Of a stretch of DNA of 64,000 bases, positions 22,371-35,306 are shown piece by piece. The first letter of the stretch is position 1. Every line of letters starts with the position of its first letter. The notes beneath the pieces are model-generated. The model saw only the letters and a program-made list of their open reading frames with translations, did not search any database and was not told where the DNA came from. The stretch spans positions 34,327,925 through 34,391,924 of the forward strand of contig NC_083885.1 of assembly GCF_032452875.1 (NCBI RefSeq). Direction: 5' to 3'. A program made the position numbers and the translations under genes. This stretch comes from Bos javanicus (taxonomy: Eukaryota > Chordata > Mammalia > Artiodactyla > Bovidae).

Positions 22371-24966
22371 TCCCTCTCTGCATTTCTCTCTCTCCATCTC
22401 TTCTCTGTGACTTTGGGTGGGTTATGTCACGAGCCTATGAGTTTTTCTTATTTGCAATATGAAAATGTTACCTACTTTAGGAGACCTGTTGCTGTAATTT
22501 CGGTGATATTAACTGGCACATGGAGGCGCCTAGTGAACAGGAGCCACCCTGAAAGCTTGAGTGCCCAGATTATCTCCATTTAGGGAAATGTCTACTTGAC
22601 CGGTGGCCAAACCTGCTAGCCCCCTGCCAATCTCCTAGCCACCTGGGAACTTACACAATCTCCACCACCCACCCAAACTGACCATGGAAAACCATATGTA
22701 ATGCAGGGATTCTTTGTGGCCCCTGCCCTGGGAGTTCATCTCCCACCTCCCCGTGCCCTGCGAAAACCCATCTTAATCTCAGAATCACAATGCCCAGTGA
22801 GAGGAAAGGGGGGGTACAGGGGGCCTCTAATAGAAGTGTGACCTTGGGGACGATTTCTTGAAGCATTGGGGGTAGTCAGCACCCTTTGTGACATCATACA
22901 GGATAGCCATATAGGATGTATACATTCGTTGTGCATTTACTAACTGCCTACTCTATGCCAGCTCACTAGAAAGGGAAATGGAGGCTGCACCTGTGGAGGC
23001 TGGGGCAGAAGCTTGGGCATTTTCCCGAGGGTACTGGGAGCTACCAAAGACATTTCAGCAAATGACCTGATCCATTTTGCCTCTCTGGAAGTGGCACAAG
23101 AGATGACCTGTCAGAGCACTGTATCCTCCTCCCAACTCACACGCAGCCACAGTGCACACCCACAGAAACGAACACAGACACACGTACACACATGTATTTT
23201 TAGAAAGCACAGATCCCAGGCCCTGAGATGCTCTGTGAATTTTCTGGTGTGAAATCACAGTTCCCCAAGCAGCCTGCCATGCCAGTTCTAGAGGCCTGGG
23301 GAGATCACATCTACCTTCACTTCCCCCATCAGAACTCTTGACTTGGTTTCTATGGGGACTGGGAGTGGGTGTCAGGCCAGCATGGGGTTCACACCAGGAC
23401 AGGCTGAGCTGGAAGAAGTCACCTGGAGAGGGATTCCGAGGTCAGCAGCAGTGATGGCCACTCCCTCCCACCCGCCTCAGGCAGCAGAATGAACATTTTG
23501 CAGCCACATACCTCATGCCAGGGACTGTCTGTACATAAACCCAGTCCTCACGGCAGGTAAAGTGTTCTTACTCTGCTTTCCCCAGGAAGACACTGAAGTT
23601 CAGAAAGGTGAAGTGCTTTGCCCAAAGCTACACTGCCAGGAAGTGGGAGAGTCAATATTAGCACTCAGGAACTGGATTTCTGAGCTTGGGCTCTCCAAAG
23701 ATAGGTGTTTGTTTACTAAGTAAAAAAAATGAATTCTTAGTATAGTTTGGCCAACTGGCTCCATCAAAACATGGGACCCATTTAGAGGATATATACATAT
23801 ATATAATAATAAGGATCCCTGGAGAAGACAAAAGTGGGAACCTTTGGAACTGCCTCTTACGGAAAAGCTCTGTCCACAATGATATCATCCCCGGGATCAG
23901 GGAAGCCTGCTCCCCCTGGGATGTAGAGGGGCCAGGCACTCTGCCCATTGGCTTGCGACCGGCAGCTTCCCTTGCAAGTGCCTGCTGGGCTCCACATCCA
24001 TCCAAAGGCATGGTTTGGTTTCTCCCAAGTCGAGTGACCACACTCCCTAGGAAATAAGAACTCTAACTCCCTAATATTCCCATGGCCTCCTATCACTTGG
24101 GGACCTACCAGGAGAGACTGAATCAGCTCAGATCTCCAGCAGCATGAGAGGATGAATTACTTTCTGAAAATGTTTCCTCCATTGCAAACAGGTACTAGAG
24201 TGATGTGGCAGTCTTTTACTGCACGGACATCTTGACACCTGAATATTCACGTGGGGGTGTGTGTGTGGGGGTGGGTGTCGGTAAAGAGAAAATTGTAATC
24301 TCTAGCTCTTTATTTCTGAATTGGTAATTTAATCTAGTAGGCACCTTCTAAGGAAGTGTGCTGGCTTACAGTGTGGGCTTTGGAGTCACACAAACCTGGG
24401 TTCCAGTCCCATCCTGTAATTAGAAGTTGTGTGACCCTGGAAAGCTTCATAACCTCCCTGAGCCTCAACTGCCTTATTTATAAAATGAGAATGAAAAAAG
24501 CATCTTTCTCTTAAAACTGTTGTGATGATAATGATGATAATAATAATGTTTGAGCTAGGCATCTATGAATACCCTTCCAGAGCCAGCTGTGGGACTTTGA
24601 ACTAGTTTCTCGCTTTCTCCAGGTCTCACTTTCCCCTTCTGTGAAATGAGGACATTGAGCTGATCTGTAAGGCTCTTTTCAGCCCTAACAGTTACAGGAT
24701 TCTCAGAGGTCAACCCAGGAGAGATATTCGCCCCCTTCCACTGACCACTGAGATGCCAGCACACATTTGTGCCACCTCTGCCCTGGAACCCTCATACTCC
24801 ACAGCCCAGAGCCCCCCAGCACACCCCCGCCCCCACGGACTAGGACTATCAAAGTCACAATCCTCTCCCCAGAGGTTGACAGCCCAGGGTACACAAGCCC
24901 CCAGCCTGCAGGGTCAGCAGGTGCCATGTGGGCGCCCCCATCACCTGCCTGTTTGTGTCTCTGCAG
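22371..24966. other. BEAN1 intron 1, right part
   Basis: Mostly unique or old sequence. A MIR lies at about 24360-24490 (TTTGGAGTCACACAAACCTGGGTTC wording truncated here), followed by a GAT/AAT microsatellite at 24526-24546. A GTGTGTGGGGG-type tract is at about 24252-24280. A polypyrimidine tract leads to the acceptor AG at 24965-24966. Confidence 0.45.
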
Positions 24967-25048
24967 GTGAGCGGAGGGTCCTTCTCTGCAAGAAGTCAGA
25001 GCTCTACACGTGGGCAGGCTGGCTCCACTATTCTGCTCCAAGGATTAC
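24967..25048 (+). other. BEAN1: BEAN1 5'UTR part of start-codon exon
   Basis: The exon begins after a strong acceptor (pyrimidines, then CTCTGCAG) at 24966 and runs 82 bases to the ATG. An upstream frame is open through the ATG without starting in the exon. Confidence 0.7.
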
Positions 25049-25073
25049 ATGTCCTTCAAACGCCCCTGCCCCT
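25049..25073 (+). CDS. BEAN1: BEAN1 coding exon 1 (start codon; brain-expressed protein associated with NEDD4)
   Basis: This exon supplies only the first eight codons, MSFKRPCP, plus the first base of a leucine codon. It is followed by a perfect donor GTAAGT at 25074. The match to the known BEAN1 N-terminus and the exact phase agreement with the exon at 46416 (T plus TA makes Leu9) fix the start. BEAN1 is a small single-pass membrane protein whose cytoplasmic PY motifs bind WW domains of NEDD4-family E3 ubiquitin ligases. In people its locus carries the intronic pentanucleotide insertion that causes spinocerebellar ataxia 31. The complete reading frame here is 255 codons over four exons. The peptide is too short for homology searches to find unaided, so automatic annotation could easily miss it. 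Confidence 0.88.
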
Positions 25074-28000
25074 GTAAGTCTCCTCCCCACCTCCTTCCAT
25101 GGACCGGGGCCAGCATGGCAGAGTCAGGATGCAGAGAATGTTTTTAGGATGTTTGGCCAAAGAGCTCCAGGGGTCTGATTGGGGTTCGATGTGATATGAC
25201 GGATGGGGGAGGGCAACACAGAAGACCCCTGACCATCTGCAAGAGATGTCTCACCTTGCCAGTCCCTCCATATCAGTACTTCCCAGAGTGTGGGTCAGGG
25301 TTCTTCCAAGGGATATTAATGAGGTTACTTTTTTTTAAATTCCATAGTCAAATGAGTGTGGGAAATGCTGAGTGACATAAGTCAAGTCAGTTTTGCTGGA
25401 CTCTTCAGAGCCTTTAAGGTGGTGCTGTGTAGTGAGGCTCCATAGGAAAGAGAAAGCCCAGGGGTCTACCCAAACTTATCTGACAACAAGGAATGTCTCA
25501 TGAGATGGGTGCTTCACAGAACACACTCCTTGGGGTTCAGTGTCTGAGGAAACCCTTCCTAGAGCAGCCTCACCAGGCAGTCCCTTGTTTGCTATTAATA
25601 ATTCATTTTTTCATCTAATGAAGCCACTAGATGATTTTGCCTGTAACATTCTTCTCATGGCTCCCTGATGCCCATGCATCTAGACGATGGACTCAATCAG
25701 GTATACCCTGGGGCTCAAGGCTGCAGCCCCTGTGGCTTACTCCCCTACTCATCGTCAACCCTGCCTTCATGACTCATGCTGCCACCCTGACCCCAGAGTT
25801 GCCTCTCTCCCTGGCAGCCACCTGCTTCCTCCCATGATGTCCCCTGAGCCCCCTCCAAGCCACCTTCATTTGCTGCATTTTTGGAGGACGTGCATAACCT
25901 CCCCATCCCTTCTCCCTGGTGAGGTTGGGACTGTGAGTCTGTGTGAGATCGGGGCCCCCAGCTGAGGCTCCCTGTCTACCTGTCAACTTCCCTCACCCTG
26001 CTCACCAGTGTCTGTTCAAATCTGTACCACTGGTTACATGTCCTACCTCCTAGGGTTGGGGAACCTCTCCTGCAGAGAGTCAAATCGCCAACTGTCAACT
26101 CTGCAAGCATCAAGGGGCTGCTGTAGTGGAGGTAGGGAGAGCTGGCCTATCCTGTCCGGGAGTGACCACGCCAGGCGTGCCAGGGGGGTAAGGTGGCAGT
26201 GCGTTCACTGTGCAGGGATTGGTTTTCAGGAGGCAGGAGAGCGCAGCCTGGCTGCTGGCTGCCATGGGTACCGAGGAGGGCATAGGTCAAGAGCAATAAG
26301 CTTTCTGATACATAGGACAAGCTCAGTAAATTACTGTTACTGTTACCACCATGTCTGCTGTTGTGGAATGATCAGCTATCAAAGCCTCAGGCCAGGTGAG
26401 AAGGCTGCCATGGGAGCAGGTAAGAGCCCAGGGACACCTGCCCCACAGAGGGTCTGGGTGGTTGTGTTGTCACCCCCAGGAGCAGCTGGCAGTGCAGAAG
26501 GCTGGGGCTGCTGAGTGTGGAGGACTTTCCAGAACCTTCCGGGGTTGAGCCAGGCCCTTTGGAGCCCTGCCGTCTGCACTAACAGGGGACATCACCCCAG
26601 GACAAGGCTCTGTGCGAGCAGCTCCTGAGGACTCCAGGGTGTGGTCACGGGTATCCTGGGCTGGTCAGGAGCAGTTACTGAGCTTCTCTGAATTCCCCTC
26701 TCCCCACATAGGCTCAGTGCCTGGCAGGCAGTAGGCACTCAGTAAATGTTTGCTGAATGAATAAATGCAGTCCAACACTGTGGATGAGGCCCTGGAGGGG
26801 GAGAAGCTGAAGCTCCTGACTCTGCCACCAGACTCTCTCCGTGGCTCTAGCCAGCCCATCCTCATCTCTAAAATGAAGCAGTTATCTGAAGCCAGTGGGT
26901 TCCAGGAGCTCAGAGCAGCTGTGAGGCTCCTTGGAGGGTGAGAGGAGACCAGGTGGGCAGAACCCAGATGCCCCACCACCCTCTGCTTCAGCCAGAGCAG
27001 TTCTGCTTACATCTCTGGGTTGGGGGTCTGTTCAGATTTCACTTAAAGAAAGAGGTCCCAGGCCAGGTCCCATGAGGGTATCCAGGCCCACCTCTTCCTC
27101 TATCATCTCTTCTCTGCAGGATTCTTCTCTTCTCCTCACAGTGTCCAGTCAGACTCTTTACTTTTTTTCTGAGCTAAGAAATGCTCACCATCCTCCCTTT
27201 CAGCACCCCTCGTCTGCTTCAACCTGGCTCCTGCGCCCTCACCCCAATATGACATCAGCGGCTGTGTCACTAAGTCCATCCCAGAGTTTTCAGTTCTCAG
27301 CTGCATCTGACCCTGTTGGTCACATCAACTCTGCTGGTGGCTCCTCCACCGGGTTCTGGACTCTGAACCCTGGGGTTTTCCTCCAGCCCCTCTGGCTCTC
27401 GGGGCTCTGATCATCCATTCATGGTCTCCTTTGGTGCAAGAGGAGGGTGCATTCTTCTCACACCTGCCCGGGGATGCTGGGTCCCCCAGGACTCCAACCC
27501 CCCTGGCCTTTTCGCCCTGTACACCCCAGACCATTTCATCCTCACTCTTCTCTCAACTGCAGCCTATAGGCCAGCAGTTCCCACGACTCTCTTCCACTCT
27601 GGTTTCTGCCTGAGCTGATTCCTTCTGCCTTCCACTGTCTGGCTCCCCTGGGAAGCCCCACCTCCACTGCTCAAGTATAGCCCGTCCCACTCTGAACTCC
27701 TTGCCCTCCCCTCCATGCCAGCTTGCTTGATTTTGCTGTCTTGGTTTAGGGTACCACCATCACCACCAGCCCTCCAAGTGACCCTCAGTTTCCCTCCAAC
27801 ACCTGCATCACTACCAGCTGCCCAGGGAGACCCTGGGGTCTCCAAAGTAGGTCAACAGATCTCTCTCCTGACTTCCCCACCCCCGTCCAACTCCCTCCTC
27901 AGACCCCATCCTGGAAATTGCTGCCTCAGTAGATATTCATGGAACCAGACAAGCGAACAAACAGAGTGAAGCAGACTCCTCATGGTTGGCCTCCTGAGCT

Positions 28001-31000
28001 TACGGACCAGAGGCCCTCAGGTGGTTTTCAGGAGGGATGCAGAACCACAAGAGCCCCTGATGCCCTGATTCACCTGGCCTGGGAACACTGAGGGGCAAGG
28101 CCGGAAGTCAGGCTTCATCATCTGGCCACAGACACACACACTCTCTTTTAGCACCTCCTCTCCTGCTCTGTGAATTTAGACGCCTAATAGGGAATCGCTT
28201 GAACCGTCTTGGCTCACAAAATTATCTTGCTTGGTACATGTGAAGATGCCAAAGCCCACTGAAATCTGGAAAACTTAGAACAGGAACCATAGCTTGTTCC
28301 TGTTTGGGTTTCCACACCCTTACATCCTGCCAATTTAGAGGGGCAAAGAGGAAAGTCACCAGAAGGAAAAACAAGCACCAAAGTTTCCCTAGCAAGACCT
28401 GGCTGCTAGGAGTTAAGAGTTCAGGGAAGTCAGGGAGAGTCAACAGGGAATGTGAACCTGGGGCAGGGCAGTGGGCACAGGTCTGGCTGGCATCCACAGC
28501 TCTGGACACCAGGTGAAGTGGGACCATCCACTGGTCTCTCAGGAGCTGGGCAGCCCTGGATCAGACCAGGCGGGGCCGACTTCTCCCAGGCCCTGCCCAC
28601 ATCCTGGGCTCCCCCAACCCCTGTTACATCGCAAGGATCTTAGCTCATCTCAGCCTCTCACAGAGACAGCCCCAACAAACCTCCACGTCCCTCCCTCTCA
28701 GTTAGGCAGATGGAAAAACTAAGGCAGGAAGAGGAGGCAAGAACAGGAGAGGGGAAGCCCTGAGGGATTTGGCTACAAGGCTGCAGGAGGGAAATCTGGT
28801 CTCTTCCCTGCAAGTGCAGGCCTGTGAGCCATTTCCAGCCTTAGGCACTGAGTAAGAAGGACCAGCAGGGCTCCTCGGAGAGGCTGGGCGCGTGGGAGCC
28901 TCCTCCATCTGGCCCCAGCTGGGAAGGGCAGCCCAGGATTCCCCCAGGATCCAGGCTTCAAGAACAGATGCTTTGTAACTACTTCACCACGAGCACATCA
29001 CATCGCAGCTCCACAGAGCTTCCTAGGCTGTGAAGTGGGGGTGGCCTCAAGGGACAGACCTTGGGGAGGAGGGGCTTTGGGGCCCCAGGGGAGACTGAGC
29101 ATGCAGCGAAGCAGGGCTAAGAGTAGAGGGTAGCAACCACTGGTCCACAGGGGAATTGGATGGGGCTTGTCTCTGCTAAGTTCACAGGCTGCCAGCAGGC
29201 CAGAAGGAATCATAGCCTGGAAAAGCCTCTGGGTGGGCTTGGGCCTCCCTCAGAGTTGTGTGATGTGGTCAACAATGCTTGGGTTCAAGGACAACATAGC
29301 ATTGACACTTGCCAGCTGTGAGATCTAGAGCAAGCTTCTTCACATCTAGAAACCTCAATCTGCTCATCTGTAAAATGTAAACAGTCATAATAGCCTTTTG
29401 GTTTGATGCCCACATTTGACATGCCACAAGGAGAATCTAGCTTGGTGCCAGACACTGAGAAGATGCTTGAGAAACTTGAAAGTCATAGCCTTTTGACCAC
29501 CCTCTCTCTACAATGCTTAACATGACCCAAGTCTTTGGCAACAGATTGGTGAAAATGGAGAGAGATTGGGACTCTGGAGATGAACCCGAGGTGTGGACCA
29601 GATATTGTTTTCTGCTCTGCTTACTGTGTATTATCTCTGAGAGACTTCACTGTCAACAGAAGGAAGAACTTGAAAGCTAGCTCCTGAACCCCCAGCCCTT
29701 AAATGGAAAGTCCACTCTGTGGCCCCATGAATATCCTGGCTACCCCTCCTCTGAGTTCTCTGGTCGATCCCAGAGTCTGACAGTAGCAAGTGCTCAGCAT
29801 CTGACAGCTAATCTCAGTTTTAAGTGCACAATCATTTTATATTAATATTAGAGTCCTTGACAAGAGGGCATCAGCCTCAGCTTGAGCGCTTAATATAGTA
29901 CTGGTAACAGCAGCAATACCCCAGCCTTTGCAGAGCACTCCCAGCTGGCAGAGTTTTTGTATCTCCCCCTCCCCTGGCAGTGGGCTCTCAGGGTGACCTC
30001 ATCCACCTCATGGTACCGAGACATTTCCATACACTGTCAGTCCCAAAATTTACGTCTCCAGCTCCAGACTCTCCCTGAACTCCAGACTCATATATTCAAC
30101 TGTCCACCCCGTATCTTCACTCAGATGTCCACTCAGGTGTCTACAGAGCATCTCAGATGGAACAAGTCAAAACCTTAAATCTTGACTTCTAGTCCCCCAC
30201 CCAAGCTACCCATCATCTTCCCCATCTCAGTAAATGGCAGCTCACTTCTTCCATGTACTCAAGCCCCAAACTTTCTGAGTTTCTACTGCTCTCCTTTCTC
30301 ATCTACTCCAAACCAATTAATCTGAAAATCCTAACAGTTTCACTTTGAAATCTGACTCCATCTTGCCATCCCCACACTAAGCCCCAGGACCAAGGACACC
30401 ATTGTCATCACCTGGACCACTGTTCTGCCCTCCTAACTGACCTCTCTGCCACCCTCTTGCCCCACTCCAGCCTATTCTGCCACAACCCTGGGAGTGTGGG
30501 AAACGGAAGGATCTAGAGACTGAGCCTTAAGTTGGTTTCTGTATCTAGAAATCTTGCCAAGCAAGCATGATCCCTGGAGTTGTCACCCACGGCGCCCCAA
30601 AGCCAAGTACACTGGGGAGGATTTACCTGCAAACAGGAATGAGTAAGGACACTGCCATTTCTCTGCCAAGGACTACACTACATTAGCCACCCTCCTGTAT
30701 CTGGAGCCATGTCTAGGATGATTAGGAAAGGCTGGTCACCCTCTGTGACATCACCACAGAAGTGTGCAGAGCACGTGCTTCCCAGTCAGGAGAGAGAGGC
30801 CCCAAGAGAGAAGTCACATGCCCTGTGGGCCCAGGGACCGCTAGAGGAGGTGGCAGCATCTGAAAGCAGAAACTTCCAGGCCCAAGCTCAGGGCACTGGC
30901 CACACCAGTCCCTTTGATAGCCTGATACATTTTCACCTCCTAGAGTTCCTTCTATCTGCTTCTCTCTGCATTTAAAGTACCATGTCCTCTATTAGCCCTG

Positions 31001-32180
31001 GTTTCATCAGCTTCTAAGGGCTGCTCCCTCTTCCCACCTGGACTCCATATCTGTAGGTGACCTCCAGGCCTTGTTTGAAAAAGAGTCATTCCAGAGCTTT
31101 CCTCTGCCCATCCACCAGGCCCTTCAGCCCCCAGATAATACTTGTCTCCCCTAGGAATGGGGCTAGGGCTAGAGATATAGCCAATTACAGTAAAAACAGC
31201 AAGAGCTGAATGATACAGGTTCAAAAACCACTGAAGCAAATGTATTTAAATCATCCAAGCCTCTGTTATTCAGCTATGAAATGAGATCATGAGACCCACT
31301 TTCCAGGGTGATTGAGAGTGTAGTGAGCACACAGTCAGTCAAGAAGGGTTTGTTCTATCCTTCTCCTCTGGCTCCTCTATCCCACAGTGAGAGGAGGTCT
31401 TCCTGCAGGGTCTTCCCTGCAGGGTCCTCCCAAGACTGTTCCAAGGGGAGATCACGTCTTCCCTCTCCGTTACCAACTGGGCATGCAGACACAGCATGGC
31501 ATACTGGGCCATACTTCATCTGACAGGCTCTCATCAGGGGCTAGCCAGGTGCCAGCCTTTCATCAGACCCCATCACAGGCACATAATGAGACAATGCAAG
31601 AAAATGGGTTCTCCCTACCTTCTAGACTGGATGTAAGAGATCCTCTGCTGACCCTACGGGACTTACCCGGAGACTCTACCCCAACTGCCTCTCACTAGAG
31701 ATGCAGAAACTGGGATGCATACTGGGGACCGGACCAGGTCGCCTAGCGTGTTTGCAGCTGAAACACTGATGCTCCCAGCATGACTCCACATGAAGCGCTC
31801 TTTCCACAAGGAGCCTGCTCTCCTCTGTCCTCAGGGAAGACAAAGAAAAAGAGCATAACTATGATCCAAGCCATGTCTTTAAAAAAAAAAAAAATGAAGA
31901 CCTTATTTCCACATGGGGAGGGAAATCCTGAGATGGAGCAGCTGTAGGGCCTCAGTTTCAGTGGTCAGAGATGAACATCACTGAGGACCCATGTTCTTTC
32001 CATCTTCTTGCTCCACTGTAAGGTGGCCATTGTAAGATGGCTCCATTGTAAGATGGCCAACATCAACCCAGGCAGTGACACAACTTTTCCCAGAAGTTCC
32101 CCAGCATGAAGTTCCCAGAAGACCACCCTCATGTCTTACTGGCCAGTATTTAGTTGCATGTCCACCCCTAAGCCAATCAT
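25074..32180. other. BEAN1 intron 2, left part
   Basis: No exon seen. Contains L2-like 3' ends (about 25630-25900, 27180-27650, 27700-27960 and 30190-30480), MIR-like pieces (26690-26765 and 29270-29480) and otherwise unique sequence. A poly-A run is at 31880-31893. Short open frames have no supporting splice sites or domains. Confidence 0.45.
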
Positions 32181-32480
32181 AGTTCAGTTCAGTCACTCAG
32201 TCGTGTCCGACTCTTTGTGACACCATGAATTGCAGCACGCCAGGCCTCCCTGTCCATCAGGGAATGGTAATACCAGGACTGGCTTACCAAGCTAGTCTTT
32301 AAAAGGACAAAGGCTGTTAGAACCTGGTGCCCCCTCAGTCTAAAATGGAGGCAGTGGACAGTCAGGCCAACAAAACCTTCCCCTTTTGCCTGCTCAGTCC
32401 TTGTTCTCTGGGCCTCAAGTCTTCAGGAGGACCTCTAAATATCTGAAGTGAGAAATGAACTGAACTGAGGAGTCCTTTTT
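31985..32480. mobile_element. Possible LTR remnant interrupted by BovB tail
   Basis: A short tandem motif CCATTGTAAGATGG is repeated around 32022-32056, followed by sequence with an LTR-like flavour. A 75-base BovB 3' piece in reverse orientation lies at 32187-32261. The family is not identified with confidence. Confidence 0.35.
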
Positions 32481-33837
32481 ATGGGGATTCTATAGGGTTA
32501 GTTTTTTTTGTTTGTCTGTTTGTGTAGTGGAGAAATACCAGCTCACAAGAGTGAGTAGCTAAATATTCAGGAGATTAATGACCCATTTAATCATTGGTAG
32601 CCAGCCTGAAATCCATCATGATGGGAGTTTTACACCGTAGAAATTGGCAAACAACACTACAAATCAGGAATTTTTTTTCCTGAAAAGCTGGTTTGCCAGC
32701 ACACCACTGTATAAAACACACATACAGAAATACGCACAGATCATTAGTGTACAGCTGAATCCACAAACGCAGTACACTCAGATCTAGAAATACATCATGA
32801 GCTGCAGCCCACAGCTCTGGCCATGTGCCCTTCCAGCCCCTGCGCCATGCCCAGCTCAACCACTGTCTTGACACCTGTCACTATAAATTAGCTTTTCTAG
32901 GTTTTGACCTTTATATGTTTGGAATCATACAGGATATTCTCTTTTGGTCTGGCTTCTTGTGCTCAATATTCTGTCATGAGATTCAATGACAGTATTGTGT
33001 ATAAATGTAGATCACTTATTCTCATCACATTGTGTACACTGACACAATGGACTGTATAATATTCCGTTGTGTCAATATACCACAAATAACTTATCCATTC
33101 TACTTTAGTGGACATCTGAGTACTCTTCAGGTTGAGGCGATGAATAGTGAACGTTCTAGTAGAATGCTGTCCAACAGAGCTTTCCGCAATAATGAAATGT
33201 TCTACATCTTCACTGCCCAGTATGATAGCCACTAGCCACTTGCAGCCACTGAGCCCTTGAAATGTGGCTAGTGCAACTGAAGACTAAATTTTTTAACTGA
33301 AGTACAGCTGATTTACAATACAGGTAGTTTCAGGTGTACAGCATACTAATTCAGCATTTTTGCGGTTTATACTCTATTATAGGTTATTACAAGATAATGG
33401 GTACAATTCCCTGTGTTATACAGTATATCCTTGTTGCTGATCTATCTTATGTATGGTGGTTTGTATCTATTAATCCCACATCCCTAATTTGTTCCTTCCT
33501 TCTCCCCTTTGGTAACCACAAGTTTGTTCTCTGTATCTGTGAGTCTATTTCTGTTTTGTATATACATTCCTTTGTATCATTTTTAAGATTCTACATATAA
33601 GTGACTTCATATAGTATTTGGCTTCCTTGTCTTATTTCACTAAGAATAATATTCTATAGGTCCCACCCATGTTGCTACAAGTGGCATTATTTCATTCCTT
33701 TTGTATTCCATTCAATATATATATATATGGAATATATATGGAGTCACACCTTTTAATCCAACTGTTTGTTGATGGGTTGTTTGGGTTGCTTCCATATCTT
33801 GGTAATAGTGAGTAGTGCTGCTGTGAACATTGGGGAG

Positions 33838-34103
33838 CTTCCCTGATAGCTCATTTGGTAAAGAAGCTGCTTGCAATGCAGGAGACCCCAGTTTGATTCC
33901 TGAGTTGGGAAGATCCACTGGAGAAAGGATAGGCTACCCACTCCAGTATTCTTGGGCTTCCCTTGTGGCTCAGCTGGTAAACAATCTGCCTGCAATGTGG
34001 AAGACCTGGGTTCAATACCTGGGTTGGGAAGATCCCCTGGACAAGGGAAAGGCTATTCTGGCCTAGAGAAATCCATGGAGTATATAGTCCATGGGGTCTT
34101 TGG
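33838..34103 (+). mobile_element. Two adjacent partial Bov-tA SINEs
   Basis: Two forward tRNA-type units follow one another: 33838 to about 33951 (CTTCCCTGATAGCTCATTTGG) and about 33954-34103 (CTTCCCTTGTGGCTCAGCTGG). The first is truncated in its Bov-A body. Confidence 0.75.
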
Positions 34104-35111
34104 GGTGCATGTATCTCTTATAATTAGTGTTTTCATTTTCGTCAGATATATACCTAGAAGTGGAATCATATGGTAGTTTTATTTGTGGTTTTTTTGCTGG
34201 ATCATATGGTAGTTTTATTTGTAGTTTCTTAAGGACTCTCCATACTGTCTTCCACAGTGCCTGCACCAATTTACATGCCCACCAGCACTGAACTAGAGTT
34301 CCTTTTCTCCAAATCCTCTCCAATATTAGTTGAGTTTCCTTTTGATGATAGCCATTCTGACAAGTGTGAGGTGATACTTCATTGTGGTTTTGATTTGCAT
34401 TTCTCTAATAATTAGCAATGTGGAGCATCTTTTCATGTGCCTATTAGCCATGTGTATGTCTTCTTTGGATAAATGTCTATTCAAGTCTTCTGACCATTTT
34501 TCGATTTTTTTTTTTTTTTTTGAGCAGTGTGAGCTGTTTATATATTTTGAACAGTAATCTCTTGTTGGGCTCATCATTTGAAAATGTTTTCTCCCATTAT
34601 GTAGGCTGTTTTTTCGTTTTGTTGATGGTTTCTTTTGCTGTACAAAAGCTTTTAAGTTTAATTAGGTCCCATTTATTTATTTTTGCTTTTATTTCTTTTG
34701 CTTTAGGAGACTGAGCCAAGGAAATATTGCTACAATTTATGTCAAAAAGTGTTCTGCCTATGTTCTTTTCCGGGAGTTTTATGGTTTCAGGTCTTACCTT
34801 TAGATCTTTAAACTCTTTTAAAGTTTATTTTTGTATATGGTGTGAAGGAATATTCTAATCTCATTGTTTTACAAGAAACGATCTAGTTTTCCCAGCACCA
34901 CTTGTTGAAGAGACTGTCTCTTCTCCTTTGTATATTCTTGCCTCCTTTGTTGTAGATTAATTGACCATAGGTGCAGGGGTTTACTTCTAGGTTCTCTATT
35001 CTGTTTCATGGATCTATGTATCTGTTTTTGTCCCAATACCATACTACTTTGCTTACTATAACTTTGTAGGATAGTCTGAATTTGGCAGAGTTATACTTCC
35101 AGCTTTGTTCT

Positions 35112-35306
35112 GTATTTACTGGAGTATAGTTGGTTTACAATGTTCTGTTAGTCTCAGGTGTAAAGCGATTCAATTATACACATACATTCATCCTTCTTCA
35201 GAGCCTTTTCTCATATAGATTATCCCAGAACACTCAGCAGTTCCTTGTGCTATACAGTAGGTCCCTTCAGTTATCTGTCTTATACATAGTACTGTGTGCA
35301 CTGCCG
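35112..35306 (-). mobile_element. Truncated L1 3' end nested inside the L1
   Basis: A 195-base reverse-oriented L1 3'UTR piece (GGAGTATAGTTGGTTTACAA) flanked by GCTTTGTTCT at 35102-35111 and 35307-35316. It therefore inserted secondarily in the host L1. Confidence 0.68.
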
